Of a stretch of 64,000 nt of DNA, positions 37,134-45,245 are shown in pieces. The position numbers were made by a program, and so were the translations under genes. Source of the stretch: Rhodocaloribacter litoris. Lineage in GTDB: Bacteria > Bacteroidota > Rhodothermia > Rhodothermales > ISCAR-4553. Position 1 is the stretch's first letter. Every line of letters starts with the position of its first letter. The notes under the pieces were generated by a model. That model did no database searches. It saw only the letters and a program-made list of their open reading frames with translations, and had not been told where the DNA came from. The stretch lies in NCBI RefSeq assembly GCF_011682235.2, contig NZ_CP076718.1, forward strand, positions 337,826-401,825. Direction: 5' to 3'.

Positions 37134-37507
37134 GATGCCGCGCTCCGGCGCAGCGCCTCGACCAGCTCGGCCTTGGTCATCTGCGAACGGCCGGGAATGT
37201 CACGTTCCTGTGCCATTTCATACAACTCATCCCGCGTACGCATGGCATAAGGGCGCGTATCGGCCTCTTCGGCGCCGGACGTCGCCGGACCGGTTGCGTT
37301 CTCCCGCCGGCGAAGCTTATAATACCAGGTGCTGCCGGCAACCCCGATCAGGGCCAGGACACCGGTGGTGACCCCTACCAGCAGGCGCGTCCGCCCGTTT
37401 GCAGTGTGCGCCGGCATGATGGCCGCCAGCGAGCGAGGAATCTCCAGACGACCCAGCCGGGAGGAACGGTTCGCGAAAGGAAGGATCCGAGCCAACGTGT
37501 GATGCAT
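37130..37507 (-). CDS. Membrane protein with Rho_N domain
   Basis: 125 residues. One membrane helix (about 43-62, LLVGVTTGVLALIGVAGST) precedes a C-terminal Rho N-terminal-like helical domain (MRTRDELYEMAQERDIPGRS, then MTKAELVEALRR). Such Rho_N/SAP-like domains bind nucleic acid in some proteins and are also found in small stress proteins. First gene of a minus-strand operon leading through the AI-2E permease. Confidence 0.78.
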   Translation of the reverse strand: MHHTLARILPFANRSSRLGRLEIPRSLAAIMPAHTANGRTRLLVGVTTGVLALIGVAGSTWYYKLRRRENATGPATSGAEEADTRPYAMRTRDELYEMAQERDIPGRSQMTKAELVEALRRSAAS

Positions 37508-37853
37508 GATCAGAAACGGTTCTGTTGAACGGAAGGGTTTCGGGGTCCAAATTAGGCCTCGAAGAACCCCGGTGCCGTAGGCGGGCCGGACAATCTGGCG
37601 TCAGCCCAGCGACCGGGATGTCGTCAGATCCCTTCCTGCCTGCCTGTCAGCGTTTTCCTACACAGGCCTGCAGGCCGTTCTTACAGAAGAAACAGCTGGA
37701 AAAACGTAGTTTTCCCGGCCCATAATTCGCCAGACCACGCCGCTGCTGAAGAATCCCATCGGACCCCGGTGCCCCGAGCGGCGCCCGGACGGGTACGGGC
37801 CCCTTCTCCCCTTACCCCGCCGCTCCGTGGCGAGACAACCATGGTCCTGACAG
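37508..37853. other. 346-bp divergent regulatory spacer
   Basis: It separates the minus-strand stress operon from the plus-strand histidine kinase gene. It holds two TGTARGA motifs on the minus strand (37662-37656 and 37685-37679). A nine-codon frame (37841-37870) overlaps the kinase start in another frame. No stable gene is visible. Confidence 0.5.
37547..37554 (-). promoter_or_regulatory. Candidate -7 box
   Basis: TAATTTGG on the minus strand, 39 bases before the ATG at 37507, resembles TAnnTTTG. Confidence 0.35.
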
Positions 37854-40463
37854 ATGAAGATGTACGATAAGGAAAGTAGCCTGCACGTGGTTGTGGTGGC
37901 CCGCCCCCCCTGGCACGAATCGCTCAAGGGCTGGCTCGCAACGTACGATGCCCCCCTCGCCGTAACGTTCGCCTCCCCCGAAGCGCCCGGACTCCGGGAC
38001 GGAGACGAACGCACGCCGTTGCTGCTCCTGGATCCCGGCGTGCTGCCCGCTCCGGAGCCCCCCCTCCCCCCGCACCTGGAGGCCGGCCCCTTTGCAATCC
38101 TGCTCGACCGGGACGACCCCGACCGCGAAGCCGCCTGGCTGCGGGCCGGCGCCCTCGACGTGCTGGCCCGGCCCGCCCTCGACGCACGGGCCCTCCGGCG
38201 CCTGCTCGCCCGCATCCAGGGGCACCCCGCGCTCTGGAACCCGTCCCGGTTGCCCCACCGGCACCTGTTCGAACACCAGACCCAGCTGCTGGCCCTCCTC
38301 GACACCGGGGGGCGTATCCTCGACCTCAACGCCCAGGCCCGCCGGCTGCTCGGCTGGCCCGACGACCACGCCTGGCACGGCCGCCGCCTCTGGGAAAGCA
38401 GCCGGTGGACCGACCCGACCGGCACGCCGCCACAGATACGACGCGCCCTGCAGCGTGCCCGCACCGGCAAGGCGGCACACTTCGAGGCCACGCTGGATAC
38501 TCCGGAGGCCCCCCTGCCGGTGCGTTTCACCATCCAGGCACTCCCAGACGCCGAAACGAACCCGGGATTCCTCGTCGAAGGGCAGGTCATCGCCACGCAG
38601 AAGCGGGTGGAAGAAGCCCTCGAAGCCAGCCAGCGGATGATCCGGGACGCCTTTGAGCATGCCGCCATCGGCAAGGCCCTGGCAACCCCCGACGGCAACA
38701 TCCTGGAGGCCAACCAGGCGCTGGCACGGTTCCTCGGCCGCCCCATCGAACAGCTCATCGGCTGCAACCTGCACGACTTTTTCCCACCCGAAGACCGGGG
38801 TAAAGAGCAGGTGCTCCTGCAGGCCGTCCTCGACGGCGAGCGCGACACCTTCCAGATCGAGAAGCGGTTCCTCCACGCAGAGGATCGTCCCCAGTGGGGG
38901 CTCATGTCGGTGTCGGCCATCGAACAGGGCGCCTCCAGGCTGCTGGTCGTCCAGATCCAGGACATTACCGAGCGCAAACGCTATGAGGAAGCCCTGCGGG
39001 CCAGCCAGCTCCTCAACGCCGGGATCCTGTCCTCGCTGCACGATCTGATCGCCGTCCTGAACCCCAAGGGCGAAATCATCGCGATGAACCGGGCCTGGGA
39101 AGAGCAGGCCCGCCGGCGAAACGGCACGTTTGCGCGAACCGGCATCGGCGTCAACTACCTCGACATCTGCCGGCGCGCCTCGGACGAGGACGACTATGCC
39201 CGCCGGGCCCTCCACGGCATCGAGGCGGTGCTGCAGGGCAAGACGGCCTACTTCGAGATGGAGTATCCCTGTCCGGACGACCGGAAAGAAGTCTGGTACC
39301 TGATGACGGTGGTACCGTTCAAGGAACGGGGCGGGGTCGTCGTCTCGCATGCCGACATCACCCGGCGCCGGCAGGCCGAACACGAGCTGCGCATCAGCGA
39401 AGAACGGTACCGGATGCTCTTCGAGGCCGTCAAGGACGCGATCCTCCTCGTCGATGCCGAGACGCTGCGCATCCTCGACGCCAACCAGGCCGCACAGGCG
39501 CTCTACGGCTACTCGCTGGAGGAGCTACGCCGCATGCAGGCGACCGAGTTGTCGACGGATCCCGAGGGGACGCTCCGGGCCATCGAACGCGTGAAGCAAA
39601 AAGGCGACCATGACCTCTACATCAACGAACGGCAACACCGGCGCAAGGACGGCACCACGTTTCACGTCGAGATCTCTTCGGGCCCGATCACCATGGGCGG
39701 GCGACGCCTGATCAGCGCGGTCATCCGGGACGTGACGCGCCGCCACGAGGCCGAGGTCCTCCTGCGCCGGTCCCGTGAACAGCTGCGCCGGCTGGCGGCA
39801 CGCCTCCAGTCGATCCGGGAAGAAGAACGCACCCGCCTCTCCCGCGAGGTCCACGACGTCCTCGGGCAGGCCCTGACCGGGCTGCGGATGGACGTCAGCA
39901 TGCTCGAACGCCGGCTGGAGAACCCGTCGCCCGCCCTGCAGGAACGCCTGGCCCTCATGAAAGAGGCCCTCGACGATACGGTACAGGTGGTGCGCCGCAT
40001 CGCCGCCGACCTGCGCCCCGGCGTCCTCGACGACCTGGGCCTGGTGGCGGCCCTGGAATGGGAGGCCCAGAAATTCGAGCAACGTACCGGCATCGCCTGC
40101 ACCTTCGACGCCGAAACCGAGGCGCCGCCGCTCGACACCCAGCAGGCCACCGCGATCTTCCGCGTGGTGCAGGAACTGCTGACCAATGTGGCGCGGCACG
40201 CCGGTGCCACCGCCGTCCATCTCCGCATCCGCCAGACCTCCGACCGCCTGGAAGTCATCGTGCAGGATAACGGCTGCGGCATCCGGGAAGAGGACCTGTC
40301 CGAGGCCAAATCCCTCGGCATCCTGGGCATGCGCGAGCGTCTCCTCCCCTGGAACGGGCAACTCCACTTCGAAGGGCATCCCGGGCAGGGCACCACGGTT
40401 ACGGTCCAGGTGCCCCTCGAACCCGTTTCAACCCAACCGCTTGAACAAGCTCAACCCTCATGA
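37854..40463 (+). CDS. Multi-PAS sensor histidine kinase, NarX/HisKA_3 type
   Basis: 869 residues, no membrane segment, so a cytoplasmic sensor. The N-terminal 120 residues look like a worn receiver domain (VVVVARPP, LLLLDPG). About four PAS domains follow (roughly 135-250, 262-380, 385-500, 510-630; e.g. ITERKRYEEAL and GYSLEELRRM). The dimerisation and phospho-acceptor region has LSREVHDVLGQALTGLRMD (His near 667), and the ATPase domain has ELLTNVARHA and DNGCGI. Its TGA overlaps the ATG of the response regulator (ATGA), so the pair are translated together. Confidence 0.93.
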   Translation: MKMYDKESSLHVVVVARPPWHESLKGWLATYDAPLAVTFASPEAPGLRDGDERTPLLLLDPGVLPAPEPPLPPHLEAGPFAILLDRDDPDREAAWLRAGALDVLARPALDARALRRLLARIQGHPALWNPSRLPHRHLFEHQTQLLALLDTGGRILDLNAQARRLLGWPDDHAWHGRRLWESSRWTDPTGTPPQIRRALQRARTGKAAHFEATLDTPEAPLPVRFTIQALPDAETNPGFLVEGQVIATQKRVEEALEASQRMIRDAFEHAAIGKALATPDGNILEANQALARFLGRPIEQLIGCNLHDFFPPEDRGKEQVLLQAVLDGERDTFQIEKRFLHAEDRPQWGLMSVSAIEQGASRLLVVQIQDITERKRYEEALRASQLLNAGILSSLHDLIAVLNPKGEIIAMNRAWEEQARRRNGTFARTGIGVNYLDICRRASDEDDYARRALHGIEAVLQGKTAYFEMEYPCPDDRKEVWYLMTVVPFKERGGVVVSHADITRRRQAEHELRISEERYRMLFEAVKDAILLVDAETLRILDANQAAQALYGYSLEELRRMQATELSTDPEGTLRAIERVKQKGDHDLYINERQHRRKDGTTFHVEISSGPITMGGRRLISAVIRDVTRRHEAEVLLRRSREQLRRLAARLQSIREEERTRLSREVHDVLGQALTGLRMDVSMLERRLENPSPALQERLALMKEALDDTVQVVRRIAADLRPGVLDDLGLVAALEWEAQKFEQRTGIACTFDAETEAPPLDTQQATAIFRVVQELLTNVARHAGATAVHLRIRQTSDRLEVIVQDNGCGIREEDLSEAKSLGILGMRERLLPWNGQLHFEGHPGQGTTVTVQVPLEPVSTQPLEQAQPS

Positions 40464-41092
40464 CACGCATCCTGGTAGCGGACGACCACACCGTGGTGCG
40501 GCGTGGTCTGGTGCAGATCATCTCCGAAACGATGGACCTGAAGGTCACCGGCGAGGCCGCCACGGCCCGAGAGGTGCTCGACCTGGTCCGTCGCCAGCCG
40601 TTCGACGTCGTCGTGCTGGACCTGAACCTGCCGGACCAGAGCGGCCTGGACACCCTCAAGCAACTCAAGGCCGAGTTCCCGTCGTTGCCCGTGCTGGTGC
40701 TGAGCATGTACGGCGAGGAGCAGTACGGCCTTCGCGTGCTACGGGCCGGCGCGGCCGGCTATCTCACCAAAGAGAAAACGGCTGAAGAGCTCGTCCAGGC
40801 CATCCGCAAGGTGGCCGGCGGCGGGCGCTACGTCAGCGCGGCCATGGCCGACAGCCTCCTCGACCTGCTCGAGACCGACCCCGACCTGCCCCTGCACGCC
40901 ACGCTCTCCGACCGCGAGTTTCAGGTGATGCGCCTGCTGGCCGAGGGCAAGTCCGTCACGGAAATCGCCGACATGCTCTCGCTGAGCGTCAAGACAGTGA
41001 GCACCTACCGGGCGCGTGTCCTGGAAAAAATGAACATGAAAAGCAACGCGGAACTGGCCCGCTATGCCCTGGAGCACGCCCTGATCCACTGA
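40460..41092 (+). CDS. NarL/FixJ family response regulator
   Basis: 210 residues. Receiver domain with acidic pair (VADDHTVVRRG), phospho-acceptor Asp near 54 in VVLDLNLPDQSG and Lys in YLTKEKTAEEL. LuxR-type helix-turn-helix at about 145-205 (LSDREFQVMRLLAEGKSVTEIA and LSVKTVSTYRARVLEKM, given here as two separate parts). It binds DNA when phosphorylated by the overlapping kinase. Targets are unknown; the divergent stress-type operon is a candidate. Confidence 0.95.
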   Translation: MTRILVADDHTVVRRGLVQIISETMDLKVTGEAATAREVLDLVRRQPFDVVVLDLNLPDQSGLDTLKQLKAEFPSLPVLVLSMYGEEQYGLRVLRAGAAGYLTKEKTAEELVQAIRKVAGGGRYVSAAMADSLLDLLETDPDLPLHATLSDREFQVMRLLAEGKSVTEIADMLSLSVKTVSTYRARVLEKMNMKSNAELARYALEHALIH

Positions 41093-41197
41093 CACGGCCC
41101 GGTCCCCGGCGTATATTTACGGTTCACGAGGGGTTGATTGCCGCGGCCGAAGCCGGGCACTCCGGCAGGGAAACGAACGGGCCTGCGAGGCACGCGC

Positions 41198-43330
41198 ATG
41201 GTCGAAAACCGGAGCGAAAACTTTTCCCTGCTCGGCGAACGTGCCGATCGGGCACGTTACCGGCATTTCGTCGGGCGCCGTGCCGAACTGGAGCTCTTTG
41301 CGCAGGCGCTCCAGTCCGAGAGCGCACGCTTCTCCGTGCTGTACGTGTTCGGCCCCGGTGGGGTCGGCAAGACCGCCTTGCTCCGCGAATATGCCACGCT
41401 GGCGGCCGAACAGGGCCGTTCTGTTTACCGGCTGGACGGCCGTGACATGGAGCCCTCCCCGCAAGGTTTTCTCCTTGCCCTCTCGCAGGCCATTGACCCG
41501 GATGTGCCTCCCTTATCCCTGGACGCCCTGGCCGATCTGCCCCCCGCCGTGCTCCTCCTCGACACCTATGAGCGCCTGGCGGTCCTGGATGACTGGCTGC
41601 GCGAGGCGTTCTTGCCGGCGTTGCCTGCGCAGCTGCTGGTGGTCATGGCCGGCCGCCAGCCGCCCTCTGAACCCTGGTACACCGATCCCGCCTGGCGCGA
41701 GCTGGCGCGCGTGGTCTCCCTGCGCAACCTGCGCCCGGAAGAAAGCCGGCAGCTGCTGACCACGCTGCATGTGCCGGGAATGCTTCAAGAGGCAATTCTC
41801 GACGTCGCCTACGGGCATCCCCTGGCCCTGGTCTTGCTCGCCGACTGGCTGATGCTGGGCACAACCCGGGCGGAAGCCATCAGCCTCGAACACGCTCCAG
41901 ACGTGGTCCACCTGCTGATGCAACGTTTCCTGCAAGACGTGCCCACCCCCGAGCATCGTCAGGCCCTCGAAGCCTGTGCCCTGGCTCGCGTAACCACCGA
42001 AGCCTTGCTGGTCGACGTGCTGGGAGAGGAAGCCGCGCCCCCCCTCTTCGCCTGGCTGCGCGGACTCTCTTTCATCGAGACCGGCCCGGAGGGCGTCTTT
42101 CCCCACGACCTGGTGCGCGACGCCGTGGAAGCCGACCTGCGCTGGCGCAATCCCGAAGTCTGGCGGCGGCTCTACCGCCAGGTGCGCCACCACCTGACCC
42201 GTCGCTTCTGGCACAGTAGCGGTCTTGCCCGTCAACAGGCTTTCTTCGACCTGATCTACTTGCAACGCCACCACCCCCTGATGAAGCCCTTCTACGACTG
42301 GCGGGCCCTGGGGGGTGCCTATCACGAGCCGGCCACCCCGCAAGATCACGCCCACATCCTGGCCATGGTCGAGCAGCATGAAGGCCCGGAATCGGCCCGC
42401 ATTGCCGCCTACTGGCTGCAGCACCAGCCCCAGGCCTTCGTGATATTTCGAGGAGCTGATGCTCTCCCGGTAGGATTTACCGCGAACCTCTTGCTCGACA
42501 CCGTCACCCCCCGGGACGAGCAGGCCGACCCGGCGCTACAGGCTATCCGGGCCTATATGCGGCGCTACGGCCCCCTTCGCCCCGGCGAACGCATCCAGAT
42601 TGCTCGGTTCTGGATGGGTCGCGAGGTGTATCAGGCCCCCCTGACCCACAACATGATCACCCTGAACACCGTAGTCACCTGGCTGACCACCCCCAACCTG
42701 GCCTGGACGTTTTGCTGTATGGCCGATCCGGCTGCCTGGGAGGGCGTGTTTACTTACATCAATTTCTGCCGCGTTGCCGAGGCCGATTTCGAGGTGGGTG
42801 GCAGGCGTTACGGCGGCTTTGCCCACGACTGGCGTGTGGAGCCGTTGCCGGTCTGGAACGAAGTGATGGAGGAACGGGCCCTCAGCCTATCCGCCGACTG
42901 GCGGCCGGAGCCCGTCGGCCAGCCCGCTTCCCCGCCGCTGCTGGTGCTCTCCCAGCCGGAATTTGCCGAGGCGGTGCGCCGGGCGCTGCGTGATTTCGCC
43001 CGCCCGGATCGGCTCAGCGCCAACCCCCTGATGCGTTCCCGGCTGCTCAGGGATCGTTATGGACCGCAAGCGGATACCGAAGACCTGCAGGAGTTGATCG
43101 AAGAGGCGGCGAAAATGATGCAGGGTCATCCGAAAGACGATAAACTCTATCAGGCCCTGCGGCGCACCTACCTGCGCCCGGCCCCATCGCAGGAGAAAGC
43201 CGCCGAGCTGCTCGACCTGCCCTTCAGCACCTACCGTTATCATCTCCGCAAAGGCATCGAACGCGTCACCGAGTGGCTGTGGCGGCAGGAGCTGTACGGC
43301 GGGCCTGTGTCTGCGTACGAACGGGTATAA
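41198..43330 (+). CDS. P-loop (STAND-like) ATPase with C-terminal helix-turn-helix
   Basis: 710 residues from the ATG at 41198. An AAA/STAND-type NTPase domain comes first: Walker A GPGGVGKT at about 52-59, Walker B-like AVLLLDTYERL, then a helical region. The central part (about 410-560, QAFVIFRGADALPVGF onward) is unassigned and faintly recalls an acetyltransferase fold. The end has a sigma-region-4-like helix-turn-helix (QEKAAELLDLPFSTYRYHLR). It may be a signalling regulator. Composition is somewhat less GC-rich than its neighbours, and similar large ATPases are familiar from Chloroflexota, so transfer is suspected. A TTG at 41138 is an alternative start. Confidence 0.7.
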   Translation: MVENRSENFSLLGERADRARYRHFVGRRAELELFAQALQSESARFSVLYVFGPGGVGKTALLREYATLAAEQGRSVYRLDGRDMEPSPQGFLLALSQAIDPDVPPLSLDALADLPPAVLLLDTYERLAVLDDWLREAFLPALPAQLLVVMAGRQPPSEPWYTDPAWRELARVVSLRNLRPEESRQLLTTLHVPGMLQEAILDVAYGHPLALVLLADWLMLGTTRAEAISLEHAPDVVHLLMQRFLQDVPTPEHRQALEACALARVTTEALLVDVLGEEAAPPLFAWLRGLSFIETGPEGVFPHDLVRDAVEADLRWRNPEVWRRLYRQVRHHLTRRFWHSSGLARQQAFFDLIYLQRHHPLMKPFYDWRALGGAYHEPATPQDHAHILAMVEQHEGPESARIAAYWLQHQPQAFVIFRGADALPVGFTANLLLDTVTPRDEQADPALQAIRAYMRRYGPLRPGERIQIARFWMGREVYQAPLTHNMITLNTVVTWLTTPNLAWTFCCMADPAAWEGVFTYINFCRVAEADFEVGGRRYGGFAHDWRVEPLPVWNEVMEERALSLSADWRPEPVGQPASPPLLVLSQPEFAEAVRRALRDFARPDRLSANPLMRSRLLRDRYGPQADTEDLQELIEEAAKMMQGHPKDDKLYQALRRTYLRPAPSQEKAAELLDLPFSTYRYHLRKGIERVTEWLWRQELYGGPVSAYERV

Positions 43331-43333
43331 CTG

Positions 43334-43594
43334 ACTGATGTTACGCAGTAGGCGACGAAGCCGTCACGTTGCTTTCCTTTCGCTTCGTGGCGGGCCCCTC
43401 GACCAGGGAGAGGGCGACCCCCATCCCCCCTTCGGGGACCTTCCCCCTGCAGGGCCGCCGGGGGCGGCCAGGGGGAAGGGCTTGTATTGGCACGACGCGG
43501 TCTGAAAAGTCCCTCCCCATGCGAAGGGGAGGTGTCGCGAAGCGACGGAGGGGTAGTCCTGCTATCCCACAGGTTTCAACTGCGTAACATCAGT
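43334..43594. mobile_element. MITE-like element, 261 bp
   Basis: Perfect 16-bp terminal inverted repeats ACTGATGTTACGCAGT (43334-43349 and 43579-43594) are flanked by a direct duplication AACTG (43329-43333 and 43595-43599). The inside has no credible gene but strong hairpins, including an 11-bp perfect stem (43439-43449 with 43469-43479). The left duplication includes the last two bases of the ATPase stop codon, which is preserved. The parent transposon is not in the window. The rest of the spacer, 43600-43780, shows nothing clear. Confidence 0.82.
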
Positions 43595-43780
43595 AACTGA
43601 CACTCCTACCCCACTTCTTCTGCCTAATCCTGAAAGGGTTAGCAATATTTCGGCAGGTTTTCGCCTGGCACCCTGGCAAAAGCCGGCGCTATCGTCATCC
43701 CGGCAACAAGTAAACCGGCCAAACGCAGGTGGCGGGAGGCCGTAAAACGATCGTTCGTGAACGTTTGCAGAGGTGCCGTT

Positions 43781-44329
43781 ATGACCAGACTCCCCCTTTT
43801 TCTCATCGCGACTACCTTCTCAGCCCTCATTCCGGTAACCACATATGCCCAGAAGGAAGCCCCGCAGCCCGAAAGACCCCTTGTGTACGAGTGGCTCTTT
43901 GATGTCACCGTGGAGTTGGAGCCGTCCCTCGTCATCGGACCAACCGGTGCAGGACAGCGAGAGGTCTATCCCATTCGGAGTGGTTCGATCGAAGGACCGC
44001 ACCTCCAGGCTGAAATCCTTCCTGGAGGCAACGACTGGGTGCTCCGGCGGGAGGACGGCAGCCTGCTGCTGGATATTCGCTCCGTGGCCAGAACCCGTGA
44101 CGGGAACCTGATTAGCGCCGCCGGTCGCGGCTACTTCTCGTTGACTCCCCAGGGGATACAGCAGATGCAGGAAGGAAAACCGGTGCCCGCTTCTGAACAG
44201 TATTTCCGTGTGGCCTACACATTCGAGGCCGGCGCCGAGCCTTACGCCTGGCTCAATCGCACCCTCACGGTGGGGGTAGGTGAATTTCGCCCCGGTTGGG
44301 TGAAGGTGAGCGTCTACGCCATTCGTTGA
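43781..44329 (+). CDS. Exported DUF3237 family protein
   Basis: 182 residues from the ATG at 43781. Signal peptide to TTYAQ, then a DUF3237 beta-barrel domain: LVYEWLFDVTVELEP, IRSGSIEGPHLQAEILPGGNDW, with the tail RVAYTFEAGAEPYAWLNRTL. Each is given only as a marker. Family function is unknown; members often lie next to small-molecule metabolic enzymes. The gene is 14 bases before the alpha/beta hydrolase gene, suggesting an operon. Confidence 0.85.
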   Translation: MTRLPLFLIATTFSALIPVTTYAQKEAPQPERPLVYEWLFDVTVELEPSLVIGPTGAGQREVYPIRSGSIEGPHLQAEILPGGNDWVLRREDGSLLLDIRSVARTRDGNLISAAGRGYFSLTPQGIQQMQEGKPVPASEQYFRVAYTFEAGAEPYAWLNRTLTVGVGEFRPGWVKVSVYAIR

Positions 44330-44343
44330 AGCTGCAGGGAAGG

Positions 44344-45234
44344 ATGGCAATCGTCATGAGCATGAGAAGATCCACCACCACAACCACCAACTCGGCTGAG
44401 GTGAACCGAGGCCAGGTCATCCACCAGGGCATCCGCTCCCCCTATCTGGAGAGCGGCAACCGGCACAGCGATGAAGCCGTCGTCTTTGTCCACGGCAACC
44501 CTGGCTCGTCGGAGGACTGGCGCGACCTGGTGGGCCGGGTGGGCAGCTTCGCCCGGTCCGTGGCCCCGGATATGCCCGGCTTCGGCCAGGCGGACAAGCC
44601 CAAAGACTTCGACTACACCGTGGAAGGCTACGCCCGCCACCTGGAGGGCATCCTCAACCACCTGGGCGTGCAGCGGGCGCACCTGGTGCTGCACGACTTC
44701 GGCGGGGCGTGGGGCCTGGCCTGGGCGGCCCAGCATCCCGAGCGGCTCCTCAGCGTGACCCTGATCAACATCGGCCTCATGCCCGGCTACCGCTGGCACT
44801 ACCTGGCCCGCATCTGGCGCACGCCGCTTCTCGGCGAACTCTTCTTTGCCACCACCACCCGCACGGCCTTCGGCCTGTCGCTCCGGCACGGCAACCCCCG
44901 CGGCCTGCCCAAAGCCATGGTGGACCGGATGTACCGCGACCTGGACCGGGGCACCAAGCGGGCGGTGCTGCGCCTCTACCGGGCCACGAACAACCCCGGC
45001 CAGATGGCCGAAATGCTGGGGCCGCTCTTCCGGCAACTGGACGTGCCGGCCCTGGTCATCTGGGGCGCGGCCGACCCGTACGTGCCGGTGCGTTTCGCGG
45101 AGCGCCAGCGGGCGTTCTTTCCCCGTGCCCGGATCGTCATTCTGGAGCAGAGCGGCCACTGGCCCTTCGCCGACGACCCGGAATCGGTGGCCGGTGCGCT
45201 CATTCCGTTCTTGCAAAAGCAACCGGAGGCGTAA
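44344..45234 (+). CDS. Alpha/beta hydrolase, haloalkane dehalogenase/epoxide hydrolase-like
   Basis: 296 residues. The HGNPGSSEDWR oxyanion motif is followed by the nucleophile elbow LHDFGG, where Asp replaces the common Ser, as in haloalkane dehalogenases and epoxide hydrolases. DMPGFGQADKP, the acid-site region IWGAADPYVP and catalytic His in EQSGHWPFADDP complete the fold. The cap is helical. It lies 11 bases before the FAD monooxygenase gene, so the two may act on the same compound (inference). The ATG at 44344 has AGGGAAGG just upstream; later in-frame ATGs at 44356 and 44362 are possible. Confidence 0.88.
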   Translation: MAIVMSMRRSTTTTTNSAEVNRGQVIHQGIRSPYLESGNRHSDEAVVFVHGNPGSSEDWRDLVGRVGSFARSVAPDMPGFGQADKPKDFDYTVEGYARHLEGILNHLGVQRAHLVLHDFGGAWGLAWAAQHPERLLSVTLINIGLMPGYRWHYLARIWRTPLLGELFFATTTRTAFGLSLRHGNPRGLPKAMVDRMYRDLDRGTKRAVLRLYRATNNPGQMAEMLGPLFRQLDVPALVIWGAADPYVPVRFAERQRAFFPRARIVILEQSGHWPFADDPESVAGALIPFLQKQPEA

Positions 45235-45245
45235 AGGAGACAACC

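Noticed and set aside
37841-37870. Nine-codon frame overlapping the kinase start as a leader peptide
   Set aside because: No ribosome binding site precedes it and its codons carry no pattern suggesting attenuation; probably chance.
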